Assembly: GCF_003945595.2 (NCBI RefSeq)
Contig: NW_024104348.1
Coordinates: 1,147,648-1,211,647, forward strand
Origin: Pipra filicauda
Lineage: Eukaryota > Chordata > Aves > Passeriformes > Pipridae
Direction of reading: 5' to 3'
DNA: 64,000 nt
Below are positions 37,021 to 46,905 of the stretch, piece after piece. The notes beneath the pieces are model-generated. The model made no database searches. It worked only from the letters and a program-made list of their open reading frames with translations, and had not been told where the DNA came from. Every line of letters begins with the position of its first letter. The first letter of the stretch is position 1. The position numbers were made by a program, and so were the translations under genes.

Positions 37021-37594
37021 GGCTTGATCTAAGAAAGCTTCCCAAGGGATCCAGGTGAGATCCCTTGGAATAAAGTAGTATTCAGTAGTACAAAAAATCT
37101 GGTCAGTATTCCGAGGTAACACCAAGAGAAAGTACAGTGAGCAGCGCAAGAGTAGCGTAACCACCCCAGCCACATGGCTGTCCTGGTGGATGCCCAGGAT
37201 AAGGAGGGTCCCCACCTGGATGCCTCCCGATGTTCATAGTCCTCTGCACCCTGGTTCTGCACCTCCTGAAGCTGTGCAAGGAGTGCCGCTTTCCTGCTTT
37301 TCTCAGAAAAACTTGGGATTTCAAGGACTGGGAAAGACTAACCTACCACAGCACTGGATTGCCTGTTGAAAATAAAATGTATTTATTTCAGCAAGCAATG
37401 GAAAGTGTATTATGGATGCTCTGGCTAGCATAAAACAGGGGCTGGGCAAATTTGTTAGATAAGGAAATTTCAGTGCTGATTAAAGGTGAACATACCTTGT
37501 ACTACCTGTAGATTATTTTTCTGAAAGATGGTGAGAGTAAAATGAAAATGCTATGTCTCTAAATAAATGTCTATATCAACAAAAAAATATGTCT
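37021..37594. other. No recognisable gene; one odd low-AT block
   Basis: Between about 37060 and 37330 the minus strand has overlapping open frames of 67-77 codons in different phases, with no stop-rich decay. No family or splice structure is recognised. This could be an unknown repeat or the relic of a processed transcript. Confidence 0.35.
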
Positions 37595-38790
37595 ACAATG
37601 GAGTTACAGCACTGGTGGAAAGGGGAAGTGTTTGACATTATCCATCTGGACTTGTGCAAAGCATTTGAAGCTTTATAGCATAACATCCTTGTCTCTAAAC
37701 TGCAGAGATATGAATTTGATGGATGGGCTACCCCGTGGATAAGGAACTGGCTGGATGGTCACACTCATGGAGTTATGGTCAATGACTCAGTGTCCAAGCG
37801 GAGACCTGCAACAAACAACGTTCCTCAGGGGTTGGTATTGGGACCGGCACTGTTTAATGCCTTTGTCGGTGACTTGGACAGTGGGATTGAGTGCACCCTC
37901 AGTAAGTTTTCCAGTAACACTAAGTGTGGTGCTGTTGACACACTGGAGGAAAGGGTTGTCATCTAGAGGTACCTTGGCAGGCTGGAGTGGTGAGCCTGTG
38001 TGAACCTCATGACAAGGCCAAGTGCAGTGTCCTACATGTGAGTTGGGGCAATTCGAAGCACAAATACAGGCTGGGCAAAAAATATTTTGAGAGCAGCCCT
38101 GCAGAGAAGACTTGGGGGTGTTGGCTGACGAGAAGCTCATCATGAGCTGGCAATCGAAATGTCTGCAGCCTGGAAAACCAACTGCATCCTGGGCTACATC
38201 AAAAGCAGCTGGCCAGCAGGTTGAGGGAGGTGATTTCTCCCCTTTAGTTCCACTTTAATGACACCCCACCTGGAGGCTGCATCCAGCTCTGGAGTCCCAA
38301 CATAGGAAGAACATGGATCTGTTGGAGAGGGTCCAGAAGAGGGCCATGAAGATGGTTAGAGGGCTGGAGCACCTCTGCTGTGAAGACAGGCCAAGATACC
38401 TGGGATTATTCAGCCTTGAGAAGAGGCAGCTTTGCGGAGATCTTATAGTACCTTCCAGTACCTAAAGGGACTACAAGAAAGCTGGGCAGGGACTTTTTAC
38501 AAGAACATGCAATGATAGCACAAGGATTAATGGCTTTAAACTGAAAAAGAGCATATTTAGATTAGATATTAGGAAGAAATTCTTTGCTGTGAGGGTGGTG
38601 AGACTCTGGAACCTGTTGCCCAGTGAAGCTGTGGATACACTTTCACTGGAAGTATTCAAGGCCATGTTGGATGGAGCCCTGAGCAATCTGGTATAGTGGG
38701 AGGTGTCCCTGCCCATGGCAGGGAGGTTGGGACTAGAGGATCCTTAAAGGCACTTTCCAACATAAACCATTCTATAATTCTGTGATGCTA
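37595..38790 (+). mobile_element. CR1 LINE, 1.2 kb with reverse-transcriptase remnant
   Basis: The longest CR1 here. It begins within the reverse-transcriptase region (GGACTTGTGCAAAGCATTTG, then GATAAGGAACTGGCTGGATG and CCTCAGGGGTTGGTATTGGG). It passes FVGDLDSGIECTLSKF and then a degraded catalytic spot where the family has an A-D-D motif (here S-S-N). It then follows consensus order down to GAAGAAATTCTTTGCTGTGA and the CATTCTATAATTCTGTGAT tail. Stops and frameshifts make it inactive. Confidence 0.95.
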
Positions 38791-40139
38791 TTGCTTACAT
38801 ACTTAATTAGCCCAGATACTCCTGCCTCTGTTCTCCACAGTCATCTTGATCTCCTAACACAACAGTTTTACTTCCCACACTTCAACCATCAGCCCTTGTC
38901 CCCAGGAAACGATTTTTCAGCATATTCCTGTCACCTCCTGAAAGGTGGTGCTGGGGATGGTTGGAAGGCTGTGTCTATCTGATATGTCATGGGCATTTCC
39001 AAGAGCAGATGTGCTGAGTACAGGGTTCCAAGCAGCAGTTCATCACCTCTCATCTGCTTTGTACACTTCATGTCCACTAACTTTGTCAGTGTCTGTTGCT
39101 CCTGGTTCCTGAGTGACCACAGGAAGAGAAGGAACATAAAGTGACAGGTAGACACCTACCTTGCTGTCACTGGTCATTTCTTAAATATGCTGGAGATTTT
39201 CCTCTGGTATGTCTGTTTGCTGTGATTCCCTGGGGGGAAGAGGCTGGCTGGTAGGCTGTGACTTCACTGACACCAACAGAGAGTTTGTTCCCAGCCTTTT
39301 CAAAGACATTTGACTGGGTTTTGCCACCTCATTTATTACTCTAATTTGTGAAGTCCGGTAGTGCACACGAACAACAGCTCATTCCATCTCATGGTGCTGA
39401 TAAGGACACTTCAAGCTGCGTTGTCCTTGTGCCTGGGTGTCACCGCAATGGGAACTGATGCGCAGCAGCTCTAGATTGATAAGCTGCTTTATTCCCCACA
39501 GGTCACATTGCTTTGGGAGGGTGTCTCAAGCAGCAGATCTGGTTTGAGTAGGCCTCCCTATGGGACATAGAGATCATACACAGGCCAGGAGCCTGGGAGA
39601 TCCCGGATAAGTCTGTGCTGAGCTCTGGGGCCGATGGTGTTTAGCTTGGTGAACTGCACTCTTAATATGTGGGACTGTGTGAACAGGAATAGGGCTTTGT
39701 GACAGTAAAAATGACAAAGACAAGTTTGGTCCAAGGAGGGAATTCCTCATAGGAATAACCTGCTGCAGTTGTGCACGTTTCACTGTCACAATTGTTTTCC
39801 TGATGGTCTCTAAGGATCTCTGAAGGAAGGTCTCTTGTTAATGCTTTTGTCAGCAACATGCTTTGCGTTTTTTGAGATTTGATTTACAAGGATGGGAGAA
39901 TTTCATTTAAACTTTACTGTAGTGTTGCTTTGGTTAACCCAAAGTCATATAAGGCACTGTCAAAAAAACACGGTAGCATAAGGGGGAGGAATATTCTGAC
40001 AAAGAAAACCTAGAAGAAATTAAAGGAAACGTCAACAACTGAAATGAAAGTGAGGTGGTTGTTTAAAAAAGAATGGACAGACTTTCCCATTCAGATCAAT
40101 CATTTAGCCGATTCCAATTTATCAAAGCTTTCTGTTTGA
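38791..40139. other. No recognisable gene
   Basis: Unassigned. The stretch 39400-39870 has a retroviral-LTR feel (AGCTGCTTTATTCCCCACAG), but I could not define termini or a target-site duplication. Confidence 0.45.
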
Positions 40140-40661
40140 TTATGTAATTTAGGGCAGTAGAAGACTCTATTGTCAGTATGATCAATGCCTTGAGATACAA
40201 TCATAGTTGTAATAGTTAAATACAATCTGCAGGTGAAATATGGGCCAGGATCACAGCAATAATCAACATGCTTACCAAGACTTTTAGTCTGATTGAGTCA
40301 AGCCTAAACCTGCTGTTACTGACCCGTGAAACTGGAAGGAGACAAAATCTTTCGGGAGAGATCCAGGAAAAATGTTTGCAAGTGACTGTGTGAATCATTC
40401 TCTGGATGCACAGAGACATCTCATTATGGAAGGGCAATACTGGTCTATACTAAACAGTGTATAAAACAGACCCACTGTTGCTTGCAAGAGATTCTTTAAT
40501 GGCATCAACAGAAATGGATTACAGAAAATGGCAGAGGCCAAGGCACTGCAAGGGCATTGTAAAACAAATTACAAAGGAATCAGCACAAGCAGAGGCAGAG
40601 ATCTAGGTCTCCAATTTCTTGCTGGGGCTGCATCTTCCCTTGGCATTGTAGGATTTGCATT

Positions 40662-41176
40662 CTAATAGGAACGGCCAGGGTGAAGGGGACGCAGGAATGA
40701 AAGCTTGTCGTGTAAGTTGATTGCCTTGTAATTTGGAAGGTGTTCTTTTTCTCCTGCAAGGTATTGGATTCCACTTCCATCGCTGTTCTCACACAACAGC
40801 CAACACCTCTCTGGACTTTGTGAGACATTATCATGTCCTGCAGCCAGATTGGTTGCTTCTTTTATTACCTTCTCCTTCCCTTGAGACTGGGTGTGTTCAT
40901 AGAGTGATCTCAGGATTGTGCAGATCTTCAGTGATCATCTGCAGAGAACTGATCCTATCATCCATCCTTCTACCAACAAAGCTATGTTCTCCCTCTCAAG
41001 ACCAGAAACTGGCCGTTATAGTTTGCATGCTCATAAGCCACCCAAGGCTGGCCGATTACGTTCACCGAGGAGGCAATGTCATTCCAATCTTTATCTCTTA
41101 GATTGGAAACATCAGTGGTGAATTCTTTGGACAAACCCTGGAAGTTGGCACGCTCATAAAGAATGATTTTTCCCAT
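40662..41176 (-). pseudogene. EDSP-like beta/gamma-crystallin pseudogene, copy A
   Basis: Opens with the family start [19 protein letters not shown] and keeps the first Greek key and its NDIASS calcium-type motif. A 2-nt deletion near codon 60 then throws it into a TAG at 40982-40984. Compared with copy C, further deletions follow: 2 nt in the third key (ACTCTATGAAC for ACTCTTTATGAAC), 11 nt that removes the third NDxxSS motif, and 1 nt later. The 3' end is recognisable, with KLSFLRPLHPGRSY and a TAG, which shows the ancestral C-terminus. Acceptor (TTTCACACAG at 41230), ATTAAA signal (about 40496-40501) and the promoter are intact. A spliced, non-coding transcript is therefore possible. Confidence 0.9.
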
Positions 41177-41760
41177 CTCAGTAGGACTTCTGGAGTTTGG
41201 ACTTCTTGCTGCAGGAGCTGGATGACAGCCTGTGTGAAAGAAACAGAGAAAACATGAAGTACTTTTAAGAAGCCTTTAGGGAAAACGAACAAAATGATGG
41301 AGAGCCATGAGGGAAAAAGAAACAAAGGAAAAATTAAACATTTTTAACAAAGAATAAACAAAGCAGCAGCTGGAAAAGAGTGGGGGCATGACACAGAAAT
41401 TTGAAATTGGAGGAAAAAAGTAAAATATGTTATGTACCCACAACTGTCCAGTTTTATTTTGTTTTGCATGTTGGTTTAGGTATATGCCAAAATTAAGTTG
41501 TAAAATACTCCCGTTTTCACCCCTCAGAATTGTGTAGCCATAGCCCTCTCCACCCTTTCCTATTGTAGGCTATGTTTGTCCTGCAACCATCTTCTCAACA
41601 CCTGAAAGATGGGATAAGTGTCCACAGATACAGACAGCATATTCTCGCATATGTGCTGTAGCCCTCATCCCAACACTAAAGCCTCTTTCTCTTCAACTGC
41701 ATTTCATGGCAGCTGCCCAAGAAATCATTACAGTTTTCATGTAAAAAATGTGCCTCTCAC

Positions 41761-41856
41761 CTTGATGTCAGCTTCAGGGATGGGAAGAGCTGAGGGCAAT
41801 TCCTGCAGTCCGGGGCTGCTGTTTGTGAAAGGGATTTCACCTGCCTCCATTTATAG
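41761..41856 (-). promoter_or_regulatory. TATA promoter and non-coding exon 1 of copy A
   Basis: TATAAATGGAGGCAGG (TATA near 41850-41855) lies about 30 bp upstream of a leader. The leader runs to a perfect donor, GACATCAAG then GTGAGAGG, whose last exon base is 41761. The same element is preserved almost unchanged at copy C. Exon 1 carries no start codon used by the protein. Confidence 0.8.
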
Positions 41857-42239
41857 GTTGCACAGAAGTCTTGTGAAACACCCCAGTCAGTGGAACTGAA
41901 AGTGGCCAATATTACACTCAGGGATCAAATTTCATTGACCATGTGTTCCTACAAGGACATCCAGCCACCTCACTGTTCTGGTTCAAAGCCTGTTGAAGCA
42001 TGAGCATCTTGATAACCCTTAGAGATTCGGTTATTGTTTGTCCTTATCCTCTAGAAGCTTGCTGAACCACAGTGGTTGGAACACTTTAAAGTACTTTGTG
42101 ACACATGGGCTGTAGAATTTTTCTGCTAATTGCAGTTTACATTTTTGCTTACCTGGGAAGCACAACTAATGCACAACCTTTGTTTCCAAAGAGTTTCGAT
42201 GGGAGATATCCATCAACATTTAAGTAGCTTTTTTTCCTA

Positions 42240-42895
42240 GACCTCCTTTCCCTCTTAGAACCACAGTATTATTAATGTTGTAAAAGGCCTTCTAGATCAT
42301 CAAGTCCCACCATCGACTGAATACCACCATGCCCAATAAATCATATTGTAAAGTGCCACTTCTAGATGTTTTTTGAACACTTCCAGGGATGGCTATTCCA
42401 CCACTTCCCTTGGCAGCCTATTCCAATGCTTAACCACTCTTTCAGAGAATACTTTTTTCCTAATATCCAACCGGAACCTTGCATGGCATAACTTGAGGGC
42501 ATTTCACCTTGTCCCATTACAAGTTGCCTGGGAGAAAACACAAACCCCCACCTCACCACAAGCTCCTTTCAGGCAGTTATGGAGAGCACAAAGGTCCCCC
42601 CTCAGCCTCCTTTACTCCAGGCTAAACACTGCCAGCTCCTTCTCTCTCTCCTCCTCAGACTTGTTCTTCAGACCCTTCACCAGCTCTGTTGTCCTTCTCT
42701 GGACTCACTCCAGCACCTTAACAGCTTTTTTGCAGTGAGAGGCCCAAAACCCAACACATGATTTGAGGTGTGGCCCTACCAGTGCCGAGTTCAGGGAGAC
42801 AATCACTGCCCTGGGCCTGCTGGATCCACCATTTCTGATGCCAGCCAGGATGTCACTGGTCTTTTTGGCCACCTGGGCACGCTGCTGGCTCATGT
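42240..42895 (-). mobile_element. CR1 LINE, 0.65 kb, reverse orientation
   Basis: Reverse-oriented CR1 from a diverged 3' end (AACCACAGTATTATTAATGT), through TCAAGTCCCACCATCGACTG, TTTTTTCCTAATATCCAACC and CTCCTCAGACTTGTTCTTCA, to CTTTTTGGCCACCTGGGCAC. The order matches a CR1 3' region of a different subfamily from the forward copies. Confidence 0.92.
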
Positions 42896-42986
42896 TCAGC
42901 CAGCTGAAGCTGTGGATGCTCCATCCCTAGAAGTGTTTTTTAAGGTCTCTTCCAACCCAAACTGTTCTCTGATTCTATGACATATG
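42896..42986 (+). mobile_element. CR1 LINE 3' tip, forward
   Basis: GCTGTGGATGCTCCATCCCT, AGAAGTGTTTTTTAAGGTCT, then TCTGATTCTATGACATATG. This is a forward CR1 tail directly abutting the reverse CR1, so it is a head-on pair of insertions. Confidence 0.88.
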
Positions 42987-45138
42987 TATTCATACACACC
43001 TTTATGTATAGTCATAGATGTAAAGGGTACTATTGTAGATGATAATCAAAAGCACCAACATTGTTGTCTCAAAACCAGAAAGCAGGTCACCGTGTAGAAC
43101 CTAGAAATAGGGTGTAAATAGAGGCCTATTATTATGGTTTAAATAGTAGCTTAAAAGTCCAAATTTCAAAGCTGAGGCATGGGAAAAGAAACATGGATAT
43201 TTGCAGACACTTTATTCAGTAAATACCAAATATTGTAAGTTGTGCTTTATACTGTCAGTTTTGAAATTAAACAATTTAATCTGGTTAGAGATGGAGTTTC
43301 TTTCACACCCTTGTTAACCTGCAATATTATTCTCCTAAATATGACTCCAAACATTTTCCCAGTTCAGTCTGAAGTAAGTGATTGATATAGTATTTCTTTT
43401 TAATACTTTTCCTGTATCAACTGTTTCCATTTCTGTCTACGGAACAAGAAAGCTTAGAATGTTGTTCCCCAGCTTATTTTTCTCTTTTGAAATTTCTGAA
43501 CCACTGATCTTGTTTCTCTTCATTTCCCCATCCTCCTTTATTTTCTTCTCTACATGGGCACAAGTATTCTTCTACATCAAGTTACTGGTTCTTCCAAATG
43601 CCAGACTTTGCTCTCAACCAGTCCTACTGGAACTCTTCTTTGCAGAAAACAGCACTCCTTAAACTCTATTGGAGAGAATTCTGTAGTGTGTCCTCAAGAC
43701 TCAACCCATCTTCCCTCTGGTCGCTGTCTTCCAAGGGTCAAAGAGGGTTGACTTCCTGCTTTCTGCTCTGGTGTACCTGACCAATTGTCAACCACCAGAA
43801 AGATCATCTCATGAGTTATTGAATTGAATTAAACATAGAGTGAATTGCAGAATTAGCTGTATTTCAGTGTTTTTCCTCATAAGTATTAACTGCCTGCCTT
43901 ACATCACTAATCACTAGGAAGTTACAGAATCAGGCTACTGGAGGGTATGCTTCCTCTCTGATGGTTAATCTTGAAATTAACTAACAGGCATTCTGGACAA
44001 TATTACAAAGTCATCACTAAAACAATTCCCAGAGTTGGCTTCCAACCTTGGTTGCTTTGTCAGTTGTTAAAAATATTTCTGGTTTATGTTTTCACAAAAT
44101 GTCTTTTGTTATCAGGTAAAAGATTTGTGAAAACCTACGTTAGCATAAAATGAATTTTTAGCACAAAAGTAAGAAAAAGTGATGATGGATCATTTGGTTG
44201 GTTTTCTTTTAAATTTCTGCTTGCCTTTTTTGTTGAAAGAATGTCATACACTACTGATGTCAACTCAGAGGAAACTGTCTGCAGTAGCCTGACCATTCCT
44301 GGAATTATAAGGACAGGAAAAGCTAGAGAGACTTGAGAGACCTATGTGACCTATGTCACTAGGTGGTCCTAATGGGTCTGAGACTGTCTTCATCAAGCTT
44401 TGAATATTGTGTGGGACAGAGAAATGCATGATGCTTTGACAGGGAAGCTGGTCTTGCATTAAAACCTCAGATATAAAAGATACAGTGACGTGATAGAGAG
44501 GTTGCTACAGGATATAGGGTCTGCTAGACTAGATTTAAGAGGCATGGACCCTGCACAGGTCTGAACCTAAATGAATTGTTCTACTGAGCCTTGTCTCTTC
44601 TGCTTCGGTCACTAGTTCTACAGGTGTCTCCTTCATTTGTTCTTAGTGTCTGCAAGCTTGTAGCACTTGTGAATTTTAAAGCTTGGGAAGTCAAGCTTGT
44701 AAGAGTGTGTGAAATATGACAGCATCTGTTTCATTAATTTTACCAAACAAAGATCTTTTTGGTTCAAAGTGAGCCATAGTGGTGTAATTTTTTAACAAAC
44801 TTCAAGCCATCAATTAGGGCATGGATCCAGACAGAGATATCACATAGGCAGAAGACTCCTCCTGGTATTCAAGGCATCCATGACTGCGAGAATGTTTGAG
44901 ACAAGTGTGTGATGTGTGTATGTGTTAGCTAGGAAGTAACAAGCTGCACCAGCCAACAAGTAGAAGGCACATATTCTTTGGTCAGAGTGCCAAGATCCAG
45001 GCATTATATTGGTCAAGGTGAGGGCTCATAGTCATATTTGAAGGACCTGTGAATGCACTTATGGATCTAGAGACTGAAATTGTGTATGTTTTCACTAGTG
45101 AACTTCGATCTTGATCATCTGGAGAGGAGGAAGGAGAC
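42987..45138. other. No recognisable gene
   Basis: AT-rich, with no supported exon or element. Confidence 0.55.
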
Positions 45139-45692
45139 TTGGCTGTCTACACTTGCATTTTATGTCAGTCCTGGTCATGTTATATGTGGGGTTGTCGAAG
45201 GCAGCACATTGTCTGTGGCAGCCTGTGCAGTCCATGGCCTTTCCATGGACATGTGTATGTGTGTCTCTGGATTACACACCCGGGTTGGCTGAACCTGCAA
45301 CCTGGGGAGCAGCAGCCATGAAAACCTGCCCTCAACAGAGACCCTGGCTGGGATCCAGCAGCCAAGCAGAAGGAGTTCCTGGAGCTGAATCCTGATCATC
45401 CCTTAACTGTACTTGGACACTGAACTTGAAAAGTTGGTCAGAAAGAAACTCTGGAACTGGTGTTTTCCCACAGAAAAAAAACACCCTTGTGTAACATTAC
45501 TGTACTTTCCTTATACTTTCTGTCCTTGTTCTCTGATATATTTTCACCCTTTCATTCTTTACTGTTGATGAGCTACTTGCAGGAACTATCATGGGCTGCC
45601 ATGGAAGAGCATCTTGTGTGTTGAAATCCTACAGATAAGCAGATGCTATCTCAGTTCTCTTTTTCTGACAGTTGTTGTAGGATGTTATTCTA
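45139..45692 (+). repeat. Dispersed duplicate, copy 2 of 2, unknown type
   Basis: Second copy of the roughly 560-bp unit at 32672-33241. Here the shared frame reads PGHVICGVVEGSTLSV and again has a cysteine spacing that loosely resembles a CD300/pIgR-like V domain. Both copies run in the same direction and both are frame-broken downstream. Confidence 0.75.
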
Positions 45693-46039
45693 CATCTGCT
45701 CACTCAAAGCAAGTAAAACCACATCATTAAAAATTCCTTAAAAAACACTGAATTAGCAACAAAATTCCCCAAACACCCGCCTGAGCAGAGACAATTTGCA
45801 GGGACACATTGATTGCTGAGTGCAAGGACAAAGCAAAGGAGCTCCTTAGACCCACTGAGTCAATGTCAGTGCACATAAACCCCCATCAGGACAGGCTGTC
45901 ATGGCTGAAAAGAAGGTATGGACAAGGGACATCAATCCCCTTTATTTACAGAAAGATTCTTGAGGAACAATATGGATTAGGAAGTACTAGGATCTGCCAG
46001 TCTTGTGTCTTGAATGATTCTGCTAGCCGGGAGGATTGC
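45693..46039. other. No recognisable gene
   Basis: An open frame of 81 codons on plus lacks any family motif. Nothing else is seen. Confidence 0.5.
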
Positions 46040-46905
46040 GGGATGATAGGATAATTCATGTTGGGCGTTACCTTTGGATGCCATAGGGTCCAACCTGCTG
46101 CTTAATAGAGAGACAATTATGAGGTGAGTTATGGTTGCTCTGGGCTTTATCCAGTCAGATTTTGAAAACCCTCCAGACAGAGACTACCCAACTTCTCTGG
46201 GTGGTGTGATTTAAAATTTACTGAACTCACAGGGGAAAAGTTTCTCATTATATCAGTTGGAAGCTCTCTTGTTTTGGTTCATGCCTATCACTTTTTCATC
46301 CTTCCATGATATGCACTCCAAAAAGCCTGAGTTCATTTTCTCAGTAACTTACTTGTAAGTATTGGAAAGTTGTTGTTAAGTCCCACAAAAACATTTTTTC
46401 CAGGACAAACAAGCCCAGTCCCCCAGCTTCTCCTCCCAGGGAAAGTGCTGCAATCCCTTGACATCCTCCATGGCCCTACATAGAACTCCATCAGTTTACC
46501 AACATCTTTTTATGCTAGGTGACCCAAAACCAGAAGCAGTGTTTTAAATGCTATCAAAGAAGCAGTAAGCCCCCTAATCTACTGACTTAGGCTCCTGTTA
46601 ATATACCCCAGGATGCTGCTGGTCATTTTGCTACCAGGGCAGACTTGGTTCATATTCAGCTTGGTACCTACAAAGACCACAAGGTCTCTTTCAGCAGAGC
46701 TGCTCCCCAGACAGTCATTGCAAGGGATTCTTCCTTCCCAGTTGCAGGACGTTGTCCATCTGAAATTTCATAAGGATCGCACCAGCTCATTCCGCTTGCC
46801 TTATAGATCCCTTTGTATTGGAGCTCTGTTGTCGAGGGGCAAATTTGTTTAACGAGCTCTCCATCACCCCCTGCAGCCTATGTCTTTCAGTCATAAATAC
46901 ATGGG
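46040..46905 (-). mobile_element. CR1 LINE, 0.85 kb, reverse orientation
   Basis: Reverse-oriented, diverged CR1. Its signatures are GGGTCCAACCTGCTGCTTAA, AACCCTCCAGACAGAGACTA, CTTCTCCTCCCAGGGAAAGT, CTGCTGGTCATTTTGCTACC and ATTCTTCCTTCCCAGTTGCA. It belongs to an older CR1 subfamily. Confidence 0.85.

Larger units (their letters stand above)
40140..42239 (-). repeat. EDSP-like duplication unit, copy A
   Basis: This block matches 54478-57745 across 3' flank, 3' UTR, coding exon, intron, exon 1, promoter and about 350 bp of 5' flank. Landmarks include ATCAATGCCTTGAGATA at the left edge and CCAAAGAGTTTC...GATATCCA near the right edge. The match to copy C stops about where a CR1 sits at 42240. 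The intron is shorter than in copy C (about 0.53 versus 1.46 kb). Confidence 0.85.

Noticed and set aside
39400..39870. Possible LTR
   Set aside because: LTR-like words but no definable TG...CA ends or target-site duplication.
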